64,000 nt of DNA from Aquabacter spiritensis (GCF_004346185.1 NZ_SMAI01000008.1:1-64000); one strand, 5' to 3'; shown: positions 53,601 to 61,336, counted from the first letter of the stretch. The notes: a model not told the origin generated them from the sequence alone. Made by a program: numbers and translations.

Positions 53601-53918
53601 GTAGGTAAAATAGAATGGCGTGCCGACCACCGTCGTATAGCTTGTTGGTGCCGACCCGGAGGTGAAGTGAAAATCCGCGTTGAAGCCGGAAGACCCAGTA
53701 TCGAAGAGATAGGTCTGCGGCACGCCGTCGTTCACGCCGACATTGATAGTGAGCCGATAACTCGAATTGGTCGGGGCAGCCCCGTACGTGAGGGGAATAT
53801 CGGTGGCGGAGGCCACGCCGGCCGACGCGAGGCCGCAGGCAGCCGACATCGCAATGAGGCGAAGCGCCGACCCGCGGCGTGACGGTCGCCGGCGCGAAGA
53901 AGAACGAGGCCTACCCAT
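50631..53918 (-). CDS. Autotransporter with pepsin-like aspartic protease passenger
   Basis: 1095 aa from the ATG at 53918. Extended signal peptide at 1-38 (basic SRRRPSRRG, then LIAMSAACGLASAGVASA). Residues about 50-375 look like a complete two-lobed A1 aspartic protease: LFDTGSSGFN (Asp73), flap-like YGDSGPSHGFYET (Tyr106), LLDTGTNTY (Asp285) and the closing ILGIGFFMGNSVMYDLANNQ. Residues about 400-700 hold passenger-associated repeats (GTTTINQGG, GANTYTGGTAV, GTLHVGG). The last 275 residues form the autotransporter beta-barrel (PTVWTQAYGSWGDG) ending with Phe (GRISIKF). It should display the protease on the cell surface. Monocistronic; flanked by insertion-sequence debris. Confidence 0.85.
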   Translation of the reverse strand: MGRPRSSSRRRPSRRGSALRLIAMSAACGLASAGVASATDIPLTYGAAPTNSSYRLTINVGVNDGVPQTYLFDTGSSGFNADFHFTSGSAPTSYTTVVGTPFYFTYGDSGPSHGFYETAIAVPEISFYKTLTGPAVATVTAASPGFLMGDVIYPVTYNGSTYTPQAEVQGDAAGTSGTFGAANATTSNYGGIVFGGILGQATTSGYVIAANCLSEGSGCNPHVILNLTPSIRAQFDQVFGWSANGTPFPTSGANSAELYAITFNYNVVGSNNSGSYQYPANTLLDTGTNTYNLYVNASVAASALSAVSSMVVSNPQSGAVLQTVNGASSGPNIINFTTGSPSVRTILGIGFFMGNSVMYDLANNQTGITSFFVTDQDAEATGAAPFTVGASTGNAGQFGMAGVISGAGGVVVTQGGQAKLSAANTFAGTTTINQGGWLGLVGPGSIAQSAGVVNNGVFDISGTGIVPGTAGLTTNGASITTLSGSGLVSLGGQTLTLTAASGTYSGVLADGGYAGGAGGGLIISGGTETLSGANTYTGGTAVQSGATLILTGSLAGSVINGGTIQNSGSIGGPVVNQGWLADNGTVGGSVLNSGLVTGNGTIGGDLVMLNGSVVAPGNSIGTLHVGGNVVFQPGSSYAVQINAGGASDLIQAGGAAAINGGAVQVSVGSGFVVGLNTFSILTANGGVGGQFTSINDPFGTNYPFLDAALIYGPNGISLISTRSSVPLASVARNANQAAVAAALDTIPATGPLVNAVVSLNASTAPAAFSALSGGIYPSIDTVLQAQSVYFRDAVTDRLRQAFATAAAPAVGPKTAALMPGLLPTVWTQAYGSWGDGEGGAGVADVSRSIGGFVTGLDNPIGDNARIGLAAGYSQSRFKAGALSSSGESDNYDVALYGGAEFGALGLRLGASYTWHDVSVSRSVAFQGFSQALSSSYDAGSTQVFAEAGYGIATPYADFELFAGVAHVSLQTDAMSETGGAAALQSGSSTQDNTFTALGLRAAKGFAVNGGTVTASASLGWQYAFGDTTPISTLSFKAGGSAFQETGTPIARNAALVGVGFDFTATPNITVGFHYAGQLAGSSQDNAIDGRISIKF

Positions 53919-53939
53919 GTCCGTCCCTAATCGTCCCCA

Positions 53940-53958
53940 AAGTCGATATGATCGACTT
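53940..53958. promoter_or_regulatory. Palindromic operator candidate upstream of the autotransporter
   Basis: AAGTCGAT-ATG-ATCGACTT, perfect 8-bp arms with a 3-base spacer, 21 bases upstream of the autotransporter start. The position fits a repressor site or a 5' UTR stem. The rest of 53919-54132 holds no gene. Confidence 0.55.
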
Positions 53959-54132
53959 GACCATGCGGGCCCGCCCCGCGCAACGCCAAAGGCGGACCTT
54001 GATACCGCCAACAGGCGCAGCTGCGGTCACTGCCCATCCCGCGCTGCGGGAGGCTGCATGAAAGGCACGGCCGCCTGTCAACGCCCGATCGCACGGCAGA
54101 TGTAAATGGCCTCTCGGCTCAGGACTCATTGA

Positions 54133-54225
54133 TCAGAGCCAGAAGATGATGGCTGGGGCGATGCATATGGCAGAGAAGAAGGTGTGAGCGCATCGGTCGT
54201 TGCGTGTGGCGATGCGGCGCCAGAG
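54133..54225 (-). pseudogene. IS5-family transposase, last 30 residues
   Basis: Reads WRRIATRNDRCAHTFFSA then ICIAPAIIFWL and stop, the well-conserved C-terminus of IS5-type transposases (RRIATRYDRCAHTF...FWL). Fused in frame to an unrelated ATPase fragment, so most of the element was lost by recombination. Confidence 0.7.
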
Positions 54226-54312
54226 CGCCTGCGCGATCAGATGGGTCTTCCCACATCCAGCCGGTGCAGTGACCGTGCCGCGATCGATCGCCAGAAGGTC
54301 GACATTAGGTGT
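54226..54312 (-). pseudogene. P-loop ATPase fragment
   Basis: LLAIDRGTVTAPAGCGKTHL carries a Walker A motif (APAGCGKT) of the kind found at the start of UvrD-like or AAA proteins. Only about 29 residues are recognisable before the frame runs into the IS5 tail. Remnant of a larger gene. Confidence 0.5.
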
Positions 54313-54403
54313 GACGCGCCTCCGATGGGTCCGGGCCGGACCGCCCGGACGGATGCTCGGGCGAGACGGCGGGTGAGCGGTCGACCGGCGAGATCGCGAA
54401 TGT

Positions 54404-54719
54404 CCGCGCCCGGCGGAACGCGGCACGGCGATCCATCTCCGGATCAAGACCGAGATCAACGGCCCCCACCCGATCCCGCGCGATCCAAACTTTCGAGCGG
54501 AGCTGTCTCTAAGCAAGTCGAGATTTGACGACTATGGCGCGCCGGGGTCGAAACGTGTCGATGTCTATGAAAACCCAGGTACGGGGAATGTCTGCATCTA
54601 TGATATAAAGACGGGACGAAGTGGTCTGCGCTGGGGACGCGCGAAGGAATTGGCGGATGCCGTCAATAGGTTTTACCCCCACGCCAAAATGGTTATTGTC
54701 ATTGAGGTGAGGCCACTCC
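54404..54719 (+). pseudogene. PD-(D/E)xK nuclease-like toxin domain, C-terminal fragment
   Basis: An open frame without a start reads AERGTAIHLRIKTEINGP, YGAPGSKRVDVYENPGTG, NVCIYDIKTGRSGL and VIVIEVRP. The D-(x)n-DIK-T-G pattern fits restriction-endonuclease-fold effector domains placed at the C-terminus of secreted toxins. Upstream delivery and core regions are missing. The frame runs on past the start of the next gene instead of stopping at its ATG, which suggests an indel near the end. Confidence 0.5.
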
Positions 54720-55406
54720 ATGACTACCGCCGCTCAAGTTCAAAAAATGGTCGCGCCGCTGCTGGCGCGGAACCCGGATCTTGTCTTGGTCGGACGATGG
54801 ATTTTCATGAGGCCCCTCACCCATTTCGCTCGCGGCGTGCTGATCGGGCGGACAGGGTCCGCGAATGTCTTCGACCCGTATTGGGCGATGATCCATCTCT
54901 TCGAGGCCGGATCCAGATTCCACTTCGACTTCGGCGATCTCATCGCCAATTCGCACTCGCCCCATCCCGGCTTCTGGTCGATGGAGCAGCCGGGTATCGC
55001 GGAGGCGCTGATCGAGGCCATCGAGCACCAGGCCTTGCCGAAGCTCCGCGCGGTGACCACGCTCGACGACTATCTCGCCTTCGTCTCCCGCCATATGTTC
55101 CGCCACAAACTCTTCGACTGGCCGAGCGTCAAGATCATCGTCGATGTCGCGCAGGGCGATCTCGCCGCGGCGCGGCGGCTGCGCGACGCCCATCGCCCGG
55201 AATGGGATGACGACCCCTCTCTCGCCGAGCGCATCCGCGACAAGCGTCATCGCCTCCGTGCCTTGTGCGCGCTGCTCGATGCCGACGACCGGCCCGGCCT
55301 CGCCGCCCTGCTGCACGACTGGGAGGCGATCACGGTCCGGAACTTCAGGATCGAAAAGTTCTGGACCCCTACGCCCTTTCCCCTGGAACTCCCCCCGCCC
55401 GGTTGA
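54720..55406 (+). CDS. Hypothetical protein, candidate immunity protein
   Basis: 228 aa, no signal peptide. Begins MTTAAQVQKMVAPLLARNPD, then LVLVGRWIFMRPL. No catalytic motif is seen. GAGG lies 12 bases before the ATG. It starts exactly where a toxin gene should end, the arrangement of polymorphic toxin-immunity pairs, and similar proteins follow nuclease-toxin ends in other rhizobial genomes as far as I recall. Orphaned here because the toxin is broken. Function is inference. Confidence 0.65.
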   Translation: MTTAAQVQKMVAPLLARNPDLVLVGRWIFMRPLTHFARGVLIGRTGSANVFDPYWAMIHLFEAGSRFHFDFGDLIANSHSPHPGFWSMEQPGIAEALIEAIEHQALPKLRAVTTLDDYLAFVSRHMFRHKLFDWPSVKIIVDVAQGDLAAARRLRDAHRPEWDDDPSLAERIRDKRHRLRALCALLDADDRPGLAALLHDWEAITVRNFRIEKFWTPTPFPLELPPPG

Positions 55407-55533
55407 ACCGGCTGGCGGCTGCGGACGGATCTCGGAACGCCTTCTAGGATACCTCCTGTCCGACCTCCTCAAGTCGACCCCACCGCGCAGGGCGGGAAGG
55501 ACGGCGCGGCGCTGAACCGGCGGGCGCGGGCGG

Positions 55534-56334
55534 TCAGTCGGCGCTTTTTTCCGGCTCCGGCTTCGCGGCGGGCTGCTGCGCCTTCTCGATGCGGCGCGCC
55601 TCCGTGCGCAGCAGCCGCGCCACCTGTTCGATGCGCTCGGGCGTCAGGCGGCTCTCGATGGCGGCGACGCTCAGCGAGCCGGCGAGCGCGCCGTCGGCGC
55701 CGCGCACGGCAACGCCGACCGCCACCACGCCCGGGGCGCGGCTCACATTCACCGCATGGCCCCGGGCCCGGGCCTCCGCGACGAGGCGGGGCAGCGCCTG
55801 CGGCGGCAGGTCGGTGAAGCTGGCGAGGCGCGGTGCGTTTGCCGCCATGATGCTCTCCGCCTCCTCCTCCGGCAGCGCCGCCAGCATGGCGAGACCGCCG
55901 CAGCCGACGCCCAGCGGGATGCGCGCGCCGAGATCGATGGTGAAGGCCTTGATGGGAAAGCTGCCCGCCTTCCGCCGCACGCACAAGGCATCCCCGCCCG
56001 CGCGCACGGCGGCGAACACGGTATCGCCCGTGCGCTCGGACAGCAGGTCCACGGAGGATTCCGCGATGCTGCTGAAGGCGAGGCGCGGCTCCGCCAGCAG
56101 CCCCAGCTCATAGACATATGGTCCGAGATGGTAGCGCCGGGTGGCGGCATCCTGGCTGGCCAGCCCCTCCGCGATCAGGCCCTGCACGATGCGGTGGGCC
56201 GTGGCGTGGACGAGGCCGGTCTCCCGCGCGATGTCCACCATCCGCGCCCCGGACTGGCTCCGCTGCGCCAGCGCGCGCAGCACGCTCGCCGCGCGGCGGA
56301 TGCTCTGAACCCCGGCCGTGTCGGCCCCCGCCAT
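55534..56334 (-). CDS. IclR-family transcriptional regulator
   Basis: 266 aa from the ATG at 56334 (GGAGGGAG upstream; the preceding GTG is less well placed). N-terminal winged HTH (ARMVDIARETGLVHATAHRI) and C-terminal IclR effector domain (GVGCGGLAMLAALPEEEAES). Divergent from the TctC/ThDP operon; two similar palindromes lie between. Likely controls that operon and itself. Confidence 0.93.
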   Translation of the reverse strand: MAGADTAGVQSIRRAASVLRALAQRSQSGARMVDIARETGLVHATAHRIVQGLIAEGLASQDAATRRYHLGPYVYELGLLAEPRLAFSSIAESSVDLLSERTGDTVFAAVRAGGDALCVRRKAGSFPIKAFTIDLGARIPLGVGCGGLAMLAALPEEEAESIMAANAPRLASFTDLPPQALPRLVAEARARGHAVNVSRAPGVVAVGVAVRGADGALAGSLSVAAIESRLTPERIEQVARLLRTEARRIEKAQQPAAKPEPEKSAD

Positions 56335-56353
56335 CACCGCTCCCTCCGATTTT

Positions 56354-56368
56354 ATCCACTATATGGAC
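56354..56368. promoter_or_regulatory. IclR operator candidate, proximal to iclR
   Basis: ATCCACTATATGGAC, an imperfect version of the perfect palindrome at 56461-56475 (11 of 15 positions identical), 20 bases from the iclR start. Confidence 0.5.
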
Positions 56369-56460
56369 TATTTATTTTGACTCTCTTCGTCAATGAATCT
56401 TTTTGTTGACAGTTATGTTTTGAATTATAGGTTTTCATGGATTCTATGAAGAATTGAACA

Positions 56461-56475
56461 GTCCATATTATGGAC
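56461..56475. promoter_or_regulatory. IclR operator candidate, perfect palindrome
   Basis: GTCCATA-T-TATGGAC, perfect 7-bp arms, 31 bases before the TctC start, in AT-rich divergent promoter DNA. IclR-family regulators bind palindromes of this length. Confidence 0.6.
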
Positions 56476-56505
56476 ATTAACGAAACCATCGATGGAGGAA
56501 CGCCA

Positions 56506-57483
56506 ATGGACCGCAGAACCCTTTTGCTTGGCCCGCTCGCTTTTGCCGCCGCGCTCGCGGCCGCCCCCCTGCCGGCAGCGGCGCAGGCCTATCCCGCAAA
56601 AACCATTCATCTTGTGGTCGGCTATGCCGCCGGCGGCGCGACGGATTCCGTCGCGCGGCTGCTCGGCCAGAAACTGTCGGAGGAACTCGGCCAGCCGGTG
56701 GTGGTGGAGAACAAGCCCGGCGCCGGGGCGACCATCGCGTCCGCTTATGTCGCGAAGGCCGCGCCCGACGGCTACACGCTGTTCATGAGCACGATCGCCA
56801 ATACGATCAACACCACGCTCTACAAGCGCCTCGCCTTTGATTTCGAGCGCGACTTCGCCCCGATCTCGCTGGTCGCGACCGTCCCGAACGTCCTCGTGGT
56901 CAATCCCGAGGTTCCGGCAAAGACGGTGAAGGAATTCATCGCGCTGGCGAAGAGCAAGCCGGGCGAGATCCATTTCGGCTCGTCCGGCAGCGGCTCCTCC
57001 GTGCACCTGTCCGGCGAGCTGTTCAACATGGTGGCCGGCGTCAAGCTCACCCATGTGCCCTACAAGGGCAGCGCCCCGGCGTCGGTGGACCTGATGAGCG
57101 GCCAGATCCAGGCCATGTTCGACAATCTCTCCACCGCCTTGCCCTACATCAAGGCCGGCCGGCTGCGGGCGCTCGCCGTCACCAGCGCGGAACGCTCCCC
57201 CGCCGCGCCCGACATTCCCACCATGGCCGAAGCGGGCCTGCCCGAGTGCGAAGTGCTGTCCTGGTTCGCGCTGGTCGCGCCGGCAAAGACCCCGAAGGAC
57301 ATCGTCGACCGCCTCAATGCGGCGACCGTGAAGGCGCTGGCGGACCCCGTCGTGAAGCAGCAGTTCGCCGCCCTGGGCGCCGACCCCGTGTCCAGCCCGC
57401 CGGGCCAGCTGGCCGCCTTCATCACCTCCGAGACCGCCAAGTGGGCCAAGGTGGTGAAGGCCTCCGGCGCGACCGTCGACTGA
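56506..57483 (+). CDS. TctC/Bug family substrate-binding protein
   Basis: 325 aa; GGAGGA precedes the ATG at 56506. Signal peptide ends PAAAQA at about residue 26, with a twin arginine near the start (MDRRTLLLG). Motifs KTIHLVVGYAAGGATDSVAR and VVVENKPGAGATIASAY are typical. Operon with the ThDP enzyme, 32 bases apart; no TctAB partner. Confidence 0.93.
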   Translation: MDRRTLLLGPLAFAAALAAAPLPAAAQAYPAKTIHLVVGYAAGGATDSVARLLGQKLSEELGQPVVVENKPGAGATIASAYVAKAAPDGYTLFMSTIANTINTTLYKRLAFDFERDFAPISLVATVPNVLVVNPEVPAKTVKEFIALAKSKPGEIHFGSSGSGSSVHLSGELFNMVAGVKLTHVPYKGSAPASVDLMSGQIQAMFDNLSTALPYIKAGRLRALAVTSAERSPAAPDIPTMAEAGLPECEVLSWFALVAPAKTPKDIVDRLNAATVKALADPVVKQQFAALGADPVSSPPGQLAAFITSETAKWAKVVKASGATVD

Positions 57484-57515
57484 CCCTGTTTTCCAGCACG
57501 AAGAGACCCTGTTCC

Positions 57516-59282
57516 ATGACCCAGCATGTCGAGCTTCAGGCCGCATCCGGCCCGGAAGTCCTGTCCATCACCGGCGGCGAAGCGATCGCCCGCATGTTCA
57601 TCGCTTTCGGCGGCGGCGTGTGCTTCGGCATGGGCGGCTTCCAGCTCCTGCCGTTCTACGACGCAGCGCGCCGGCTCGGCCTCCGGCACGTCCTGATCAA
57701 TGACGAACGCGCCGGCATCTTCGCGGCGGACGCCTATGCCAAGGTGTCCGGCCGCGTCGGTCTCTGCGACGCCACCCTCGGGCCGGGCGCCACCAATCTG
57801 GTGACCGGCCTGATGGAAGCGCTGAATGCCGGAACGCCCATGGTGGTCCTCGCCGGCGACACCCACCGCGCCCATTCCTGGAAGAACATGACCCAGGAAT
57901 GCCGGCAGGTGGATCTGCTGCGCCCGGTCTGCAAGGAGTTGATCCGTGTCGAGATGGTGAGCCGCATTCCCGAACTGGTGCGCCGCGCCTTCACCGTGGC
58001 GACCTCGGGCCGCCCCGGCCCGGTGGTCATCGACATTCCGGAAGACATCTCCCACGCGGTCTACCCGTTCCCGGTGAGCGCGTTCGAGGTGGACCCCATC
58101 TTCGCGCGCATTCCCGCTTTGCGCACGCGCCCCGACGGGGAGAGCGTCGCGAAGGCGGCGGACCTGATCGCGGCGGCGAAGGCGCCCGTCATCCTCGCCG
58201 GCGGCGGGGTGCATATTTCGGGTGCGGCGGAGACGCTGACCGCCTTTGCCCGCGCCCTCAACATCCCGGTCGCCCACACGCTGAGCGGCAAGGGCGCCAT
58301 CCCCTGCGCCGATGCGCTCAATGCCGGCCTGTTCGGCCGCTATGACCGCATCGCCAACCCGCTGATCGAGGAGGCCGACCTCCTGATCGTGGTCGGTTGC
58401 AAGCTGGGCGAGATCGCCACCAAGCGCTACACCATCCCCTCCCCCGGCAAGACCTTGATCCATCTCGACTGCGTGGCGGAGGAATTCGACCGCACCGTGC
58501 CCGCCGCGGTGAAGCTGTGGGGCGATGCCAAGCTCGGCCTCGCCGATCTGGGCGCCGCACTGGCGCCGCAGGCCGGGGGCCTCGCCGCCCGCTGGGCGGA
58601 CCGCCCGGCCGACATTTCCGCGCGCATGGCCGCGTGGCGGGAGAAAGTGGGCGAGCGGCTCAACTCCACCGAGACGCCCGTCGACATTGCCCGCCTGCTC
58701 ACCGAGATCAACGCGATTCTGCCGGAGAACGGCTATCTCATCGCCGATGGCGGCTTCGCCGCGCATTGGGGCGGGCTGCTGTTCAATTCCCCCCGCGCCG
58801 GCCGGGCCTTCGTGCCGGACCGCGGCTCCGCCTCCATCGGCTATGGCCTGCCCGGCGCCATGGGCGCGGCGCTGGCGATGCCCGAGGCACCGGTCTTCGC
58901 CCTGACCGGCGATGGCGGCTTCAACATGATGCTGGGCGAGCTCGAGACGGCGCGGCGGCTGAAGCTCGACTTCACCGTCATCGTCATCAACAACGCCGCC
59001 TCCGGCTATGTGAAGGCGCTCCAGCATCTCATGTACGGCCAGGGCGCCTACCAGTCGTCCGATCTCAGCGAGATCGACTATGCGGCGGTGGCGAACGCCA
59101 TGGGCTGCCGGGGCATCCGCGTGGAGCGGCCGGAAGACCTCGCGGGCGCGCTCGGCGCCTCGCTGGAGCGCTGCGGCGGGCCGACCGTGCTCGACGTGGT
59201 GGTGACGCGCGACCCCTCCAAGATGCTGCCGGGCGTGGACAGCCGCACCGTCCAGATCAAGCCCGGCGACCGCATCGCCTGA
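57516..59282 (+). CDS. ThDP-dependent enzyme, acetolactate synthase family
   Basis: 588 aa. Activating Glu64 in INDERAGIFAADAYAK; ThDP/Mg motif GDGGFNMMLGELETARRL with the downstream Asn pair INNAASGYVKAL. Domain order PYR - middle - PP. Unlike housekeeping acetolactate synthase, no regulatory subunit gene is adjacent and it is linked to an orphan TctC and an IclR regulator. More likely a catabolic 2-oxo-acid decarboxylase or lyase. Only modestly similar to the ThDP enzyme at 16852-18489. Confidence 0.88.
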   Translation: MTQHVELQAASGPEVLSITGGEAIARMFIAFGGGVCFGMGGFQLLPFYDAARRLGLRHVLINDERAGIFAADAYAKVSGRVGLCDATLGPGATNLVTGLMEALNAGTPMVVLAGDTHRAHSWKNMTQECRQVDLLRPVCKELIRVEMVSRIPELVRRAFTVATSGRPGPVVIDIPEDISHAVYPFPVSAFEVDPIFARIPALRTRPDGESVAKAADLIAAAKAPVILAGGGVHISGAAETLTAFARALNIPVAHTLSGKGAIPCADALNAGLFGRYDRIANPLIEEADLLIVVGCKLGEIATKRYTIPSPGKTLIHLDCVAEEFDRTVPAAVKLWGDAKLGLADLGAALAPQAGGLAARWADRPADISARMAAWREKVGERLNSTETPVDIARLLTEINAILPENGYLIADGGFAAHWGGLLFNSPRAGRAFVPDRGSASIGYGLPGAMGAALAMPEAPVFALTGDGGFNMMLGELETARRLKLDFTVIVINNAASGYVKALQHLMYGQGAYQSSDLSEIDYAAVANAMGCRGIRVERPEDLAGALGASLERCGGPTVLDVVVTRDPSKMLPGVDSRTVQIKPGDRIA

Positions 59283-59289
59283 TGCAGGC

Positions 59290-59315
59290 GGCCGGAGGGC
59301 GCCCGCTCTCCGGCC
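59290..59315. terminator. Hairpin between convergent operons
   Basis: GGCCGGAG ... CTCCGGCC, a perfect 8-bp stem with a 10-base loop, 7 bases after the ThDP enzyme stop and facing the convergent kdgF gene. It can serve both directions. Confidence 0.55.
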
Positions 59316-59366
59316 CCCGCCGCCGCGGCGCCGACAGCCCGCGGGCGCGACATGGCATATGCGCGC

Positions 59367-59714
59367 TCAGGCCGCCACGAACTCCTCGCGCATCGGCGCG
59401 AAGACATCGACCAGCACGCCCGGCTCGATGCATTCGGCGCCATGCCACAGGCCGGAGGGGACATAGAAGCTGTCCCCCGCCTTCAGCCGCGCCGTCCTGC
59501 CGTCGACGGTGACGTCGAACACGCCGCTCTCCACGGACGTGATCTGCACATGGGGATGGTCGTGAAACACGCCGCACGGCCCCGCCTGCGTGCAGATCAC
59601 CCGCACCAGCATGATCTCGTCATTATAGGTCAGGATCTGCCGGTCCACGTTGGGCGTGACCGTCGCGACGGCAGTGGTGTCGGCGAAGCCGAAATACTGG
59701 CCCTTCTGGGACAT
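59367..59714 (-). CDS. kdgF: Cupin protein, KdgF-like (unsaturated uronate ring opening)
   Basis: 115 aa single cupin. Metal-binding residues in FHDHPHVQITSVESGVFDV and GDSFYVPSGLWHG match KdgF, which converts 4,5-unsaturated uronates from pectin or alginate to the linear keto form. Directly downstream of kduD (11 bases), which supports the name. Confidence 0.85.
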   Translation of the reverse strand: MSQKGQYFGFADTTAVATVTPNVDRQILTYNDEIMLVRVICTQAGPCGVFHDHPHVQITSVESGVFDVTVDGRTARLKAGDSFYVPSGLWHGAECIEPGVLVDVFAPMREEFVAA

Positions 59715-59725
59715 TGGTCTCTCCT

Positions 59726-60478
59726 TCACCGCGCCAGCCAGCCGCCATCGACCGGCAGAACGATGCCGTGCACATAGCGCGCGGCGGGGGAGGCGAGGAA
59801 CACCGCCGCCCCGCCGATATCCGCCGGATCGCCCCACGCGCCCGCGGGAATGCGCGCGAGGATGTCGGCCGAGCGGGTCGGGTCGGCGCGCAGCGCCGCC
59901 GTATTGTTGGTGACGAAATAGCCCGGCGCGATCGCGTTCACATTGATCCCCCGGCCCGCCCATTCGCAGGCGAGCAGCCGCGTCAGGCCGGCGAGCCCGC
60001 TCTTGCTGGCGGTGTAGGAGGGGATGCGGATGCCGCCCTGGAAGGACAGGAGCGAGGCGATGTTGATCACCTTGCCGCCGGCCCCGTCGGCGATCCAGCC
60101 GCGCGCGAACGCCTGGGTGAGGAAGAAGGCGCTCTTCAGATTGACGTCCATCACCGCGTCCCAATCGGCCTCGGTGAAGTCGATCGCATCGGCGCGGCGG
60201 ATGATGCCGGCATTGTTGACCAGAATGTCCACCCGCCCCGCGCGCGTCGCCGCCGCCACGAGATCCGGGATCGCGGCGAGGGTGGCGAGGTCCGCCTGGA
60301 CTTCGGTGAAGGCGACACCGGTGGGCCGCAGCAATTCGCGGGTCGCGTCCATCGGCGAGCGGCCGACCGCGACGATGTCGGCGCCCGCCTGCGCCAGCGC
60401 CAGGGCGATCGCCTGGCCGAGCCCGGTATTGGCGCCGGTCACCAACGCGCGCCGCCCGGTAAGGTCGAAGGCGCTCAT
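59726..60478 (-). CDS. kduD: 2-dehydro-3-deoxy-D-gluconate 5-dehydrogenase (SDR)
   Basis: 250 aa short-chain dehydrogenase: NAD site TGANTGLGQA, NNAG motif, catalytic Ser in NIASLLSFQGG and Tyr/Lys in YTASKSG. The IRIPSYTASKSG stretch and the C-terminal GIVLPVDGGWLAR match KduD, which makes 2-keto-3-deoxygluconate from 3-deoxy-D-glycero-2,5-hexodiulosonate. ATGA overlap with kduI. Confidence 0.93.
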   Translation of the reverse strand: MSAFDLTGRRALVTGANTGLGQAIALALAQAGADIVAVGRSPMDATRELLRPTGVAFTEVQADLATLAAIPDLVAAATRAGRVDILVNNAGIIRRADAIDFTEADWDAVMDVNLKSAFFLTQAFARGWIADGAGGKVINIASLLSFQGGIRIPSYTASKSGLAGLTRLLACEWAGRGINVNAIAPGYFVTNNTAALRADPTRSADILARIPAGAWGDPADIGGAAVFLASPAARYVHGIVLPVDGGWLAR

Positions 60479-61317
60479 CGCAACTGGTCCATCGCCACCA
60501 TGTCCATGTCGGTATAGTCGATATTGTCGCCGCCCATGCCCCAGATGAAGGTATAGGCCCGCGTCCCGACGCCGGAATGGATCGACCAGGGCGGCGAGAT
60601 CACCGCCTCGCCGTCGGCGACGATCAGATGGCGCGTCTCGGACGGATTGCCCATCAGATGGATCACGCGGGCATCGGGGGCGACGTCGAAATAGAGATAG
60701 ACCTCCGAACGGCGGTCATGGACGTGGCAGGGCATGGTGTTCCAGATATTGCCCTCGGCGAGCTGGGTCATGCCCATGACGAGCTGGCAGGACGTGACCA
60801 CGTCGGGATGGATCATCTGGGTGATCGTGCGCCTGTTGGCGGTCGCCTGATCGCCGAGCACCAGGCTCTTGGCTTCCGCCGCCCGCACCACCTTGGTCGC
60901 GTGACGGGCATGGGCCGGGGTGGAGAGCAGATAGAATTTGGCCGGGCGGGCGGGATCGTCGGAGGCGAACACGACGTCGGTCGTGCCCATCGCCACATAG
61001 AGCGCGTCGCGGGGACCGAGCGCGTGGACCGCGCCGTCGGTGGTCACCGTGCCGGGGCCGCCAATATTGAACACGCCCAGTTCCCGCCGGTCCAGGAAGT
61101 TGGCAGAGCCGATCGTCGCCCTGTCGCTCTCCAGCCGGAGCGGCGTGGCGAGCGGGGTCGCGCCGCCGATCACGAAGCGCTCGATATGCGAATAGGTGAG
61201 CTGGATCGTGCCGGGATCGAACAGGCCGTCCACCAGGAAATGCGCGCGCAGCGCATCGGTGTCGAACTGGCGCACCGCCTCGGGATGGCACACCTGGCGG
61301 ACGTCGGTGATCATCAT
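60475..61317 (-). CDS. kduI: 5-dehydro-4-deoxy-D-glucuronate isomerase
   Basis: 280 aa cupin-type isomerase. Zinc ligands are visible in NTMPCHVHDRRSEVYLYFDV and a His in SPPWSIHSGVGT; WGMGGDNIDYTDMD is the family tail. It follows the TRAP permease by 19 bases and overlaps kduD. Acts on the keto sugar formed by KdgF. Confidence 0.96.
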   Translation of the reverse strand: MMITDVRQVCHPEAVRQFDTDALRAHFLVDGLFDPGTIQLTYSHIERFVIGGATPLATPLRLESDRATIGSANFLDRRELGVFNIGGPGTVTTDGAVHALGPRDALYVAMGTTDVVFASDDPARPAKFYLLSTPAHARHATKVVRAAEAKSLVLGDQATANRRTITQMIHPDVVTSCQLVMGMTQLAEGNIWNTMPCHVHDRRSEVYLYFDVAPDARVIHLMGNPSETRHLIVADGEAVISPPWSIHSGVGTRAYTFIWGMGGDNIDYTDMDMVAMDQLR

Positions 61318-61336
61318 GATAGCCTCGATGGAAGGG

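Noticed and set aside
57516..59282. Housekeeping acetolactate synthase (ilvB).
   Set aside because: No ilvH-like regulatory subunit or ilvC follows; it is linked to an orphan TctC and IclR regulator, so a catabolic ThDP enzyme is more likely.
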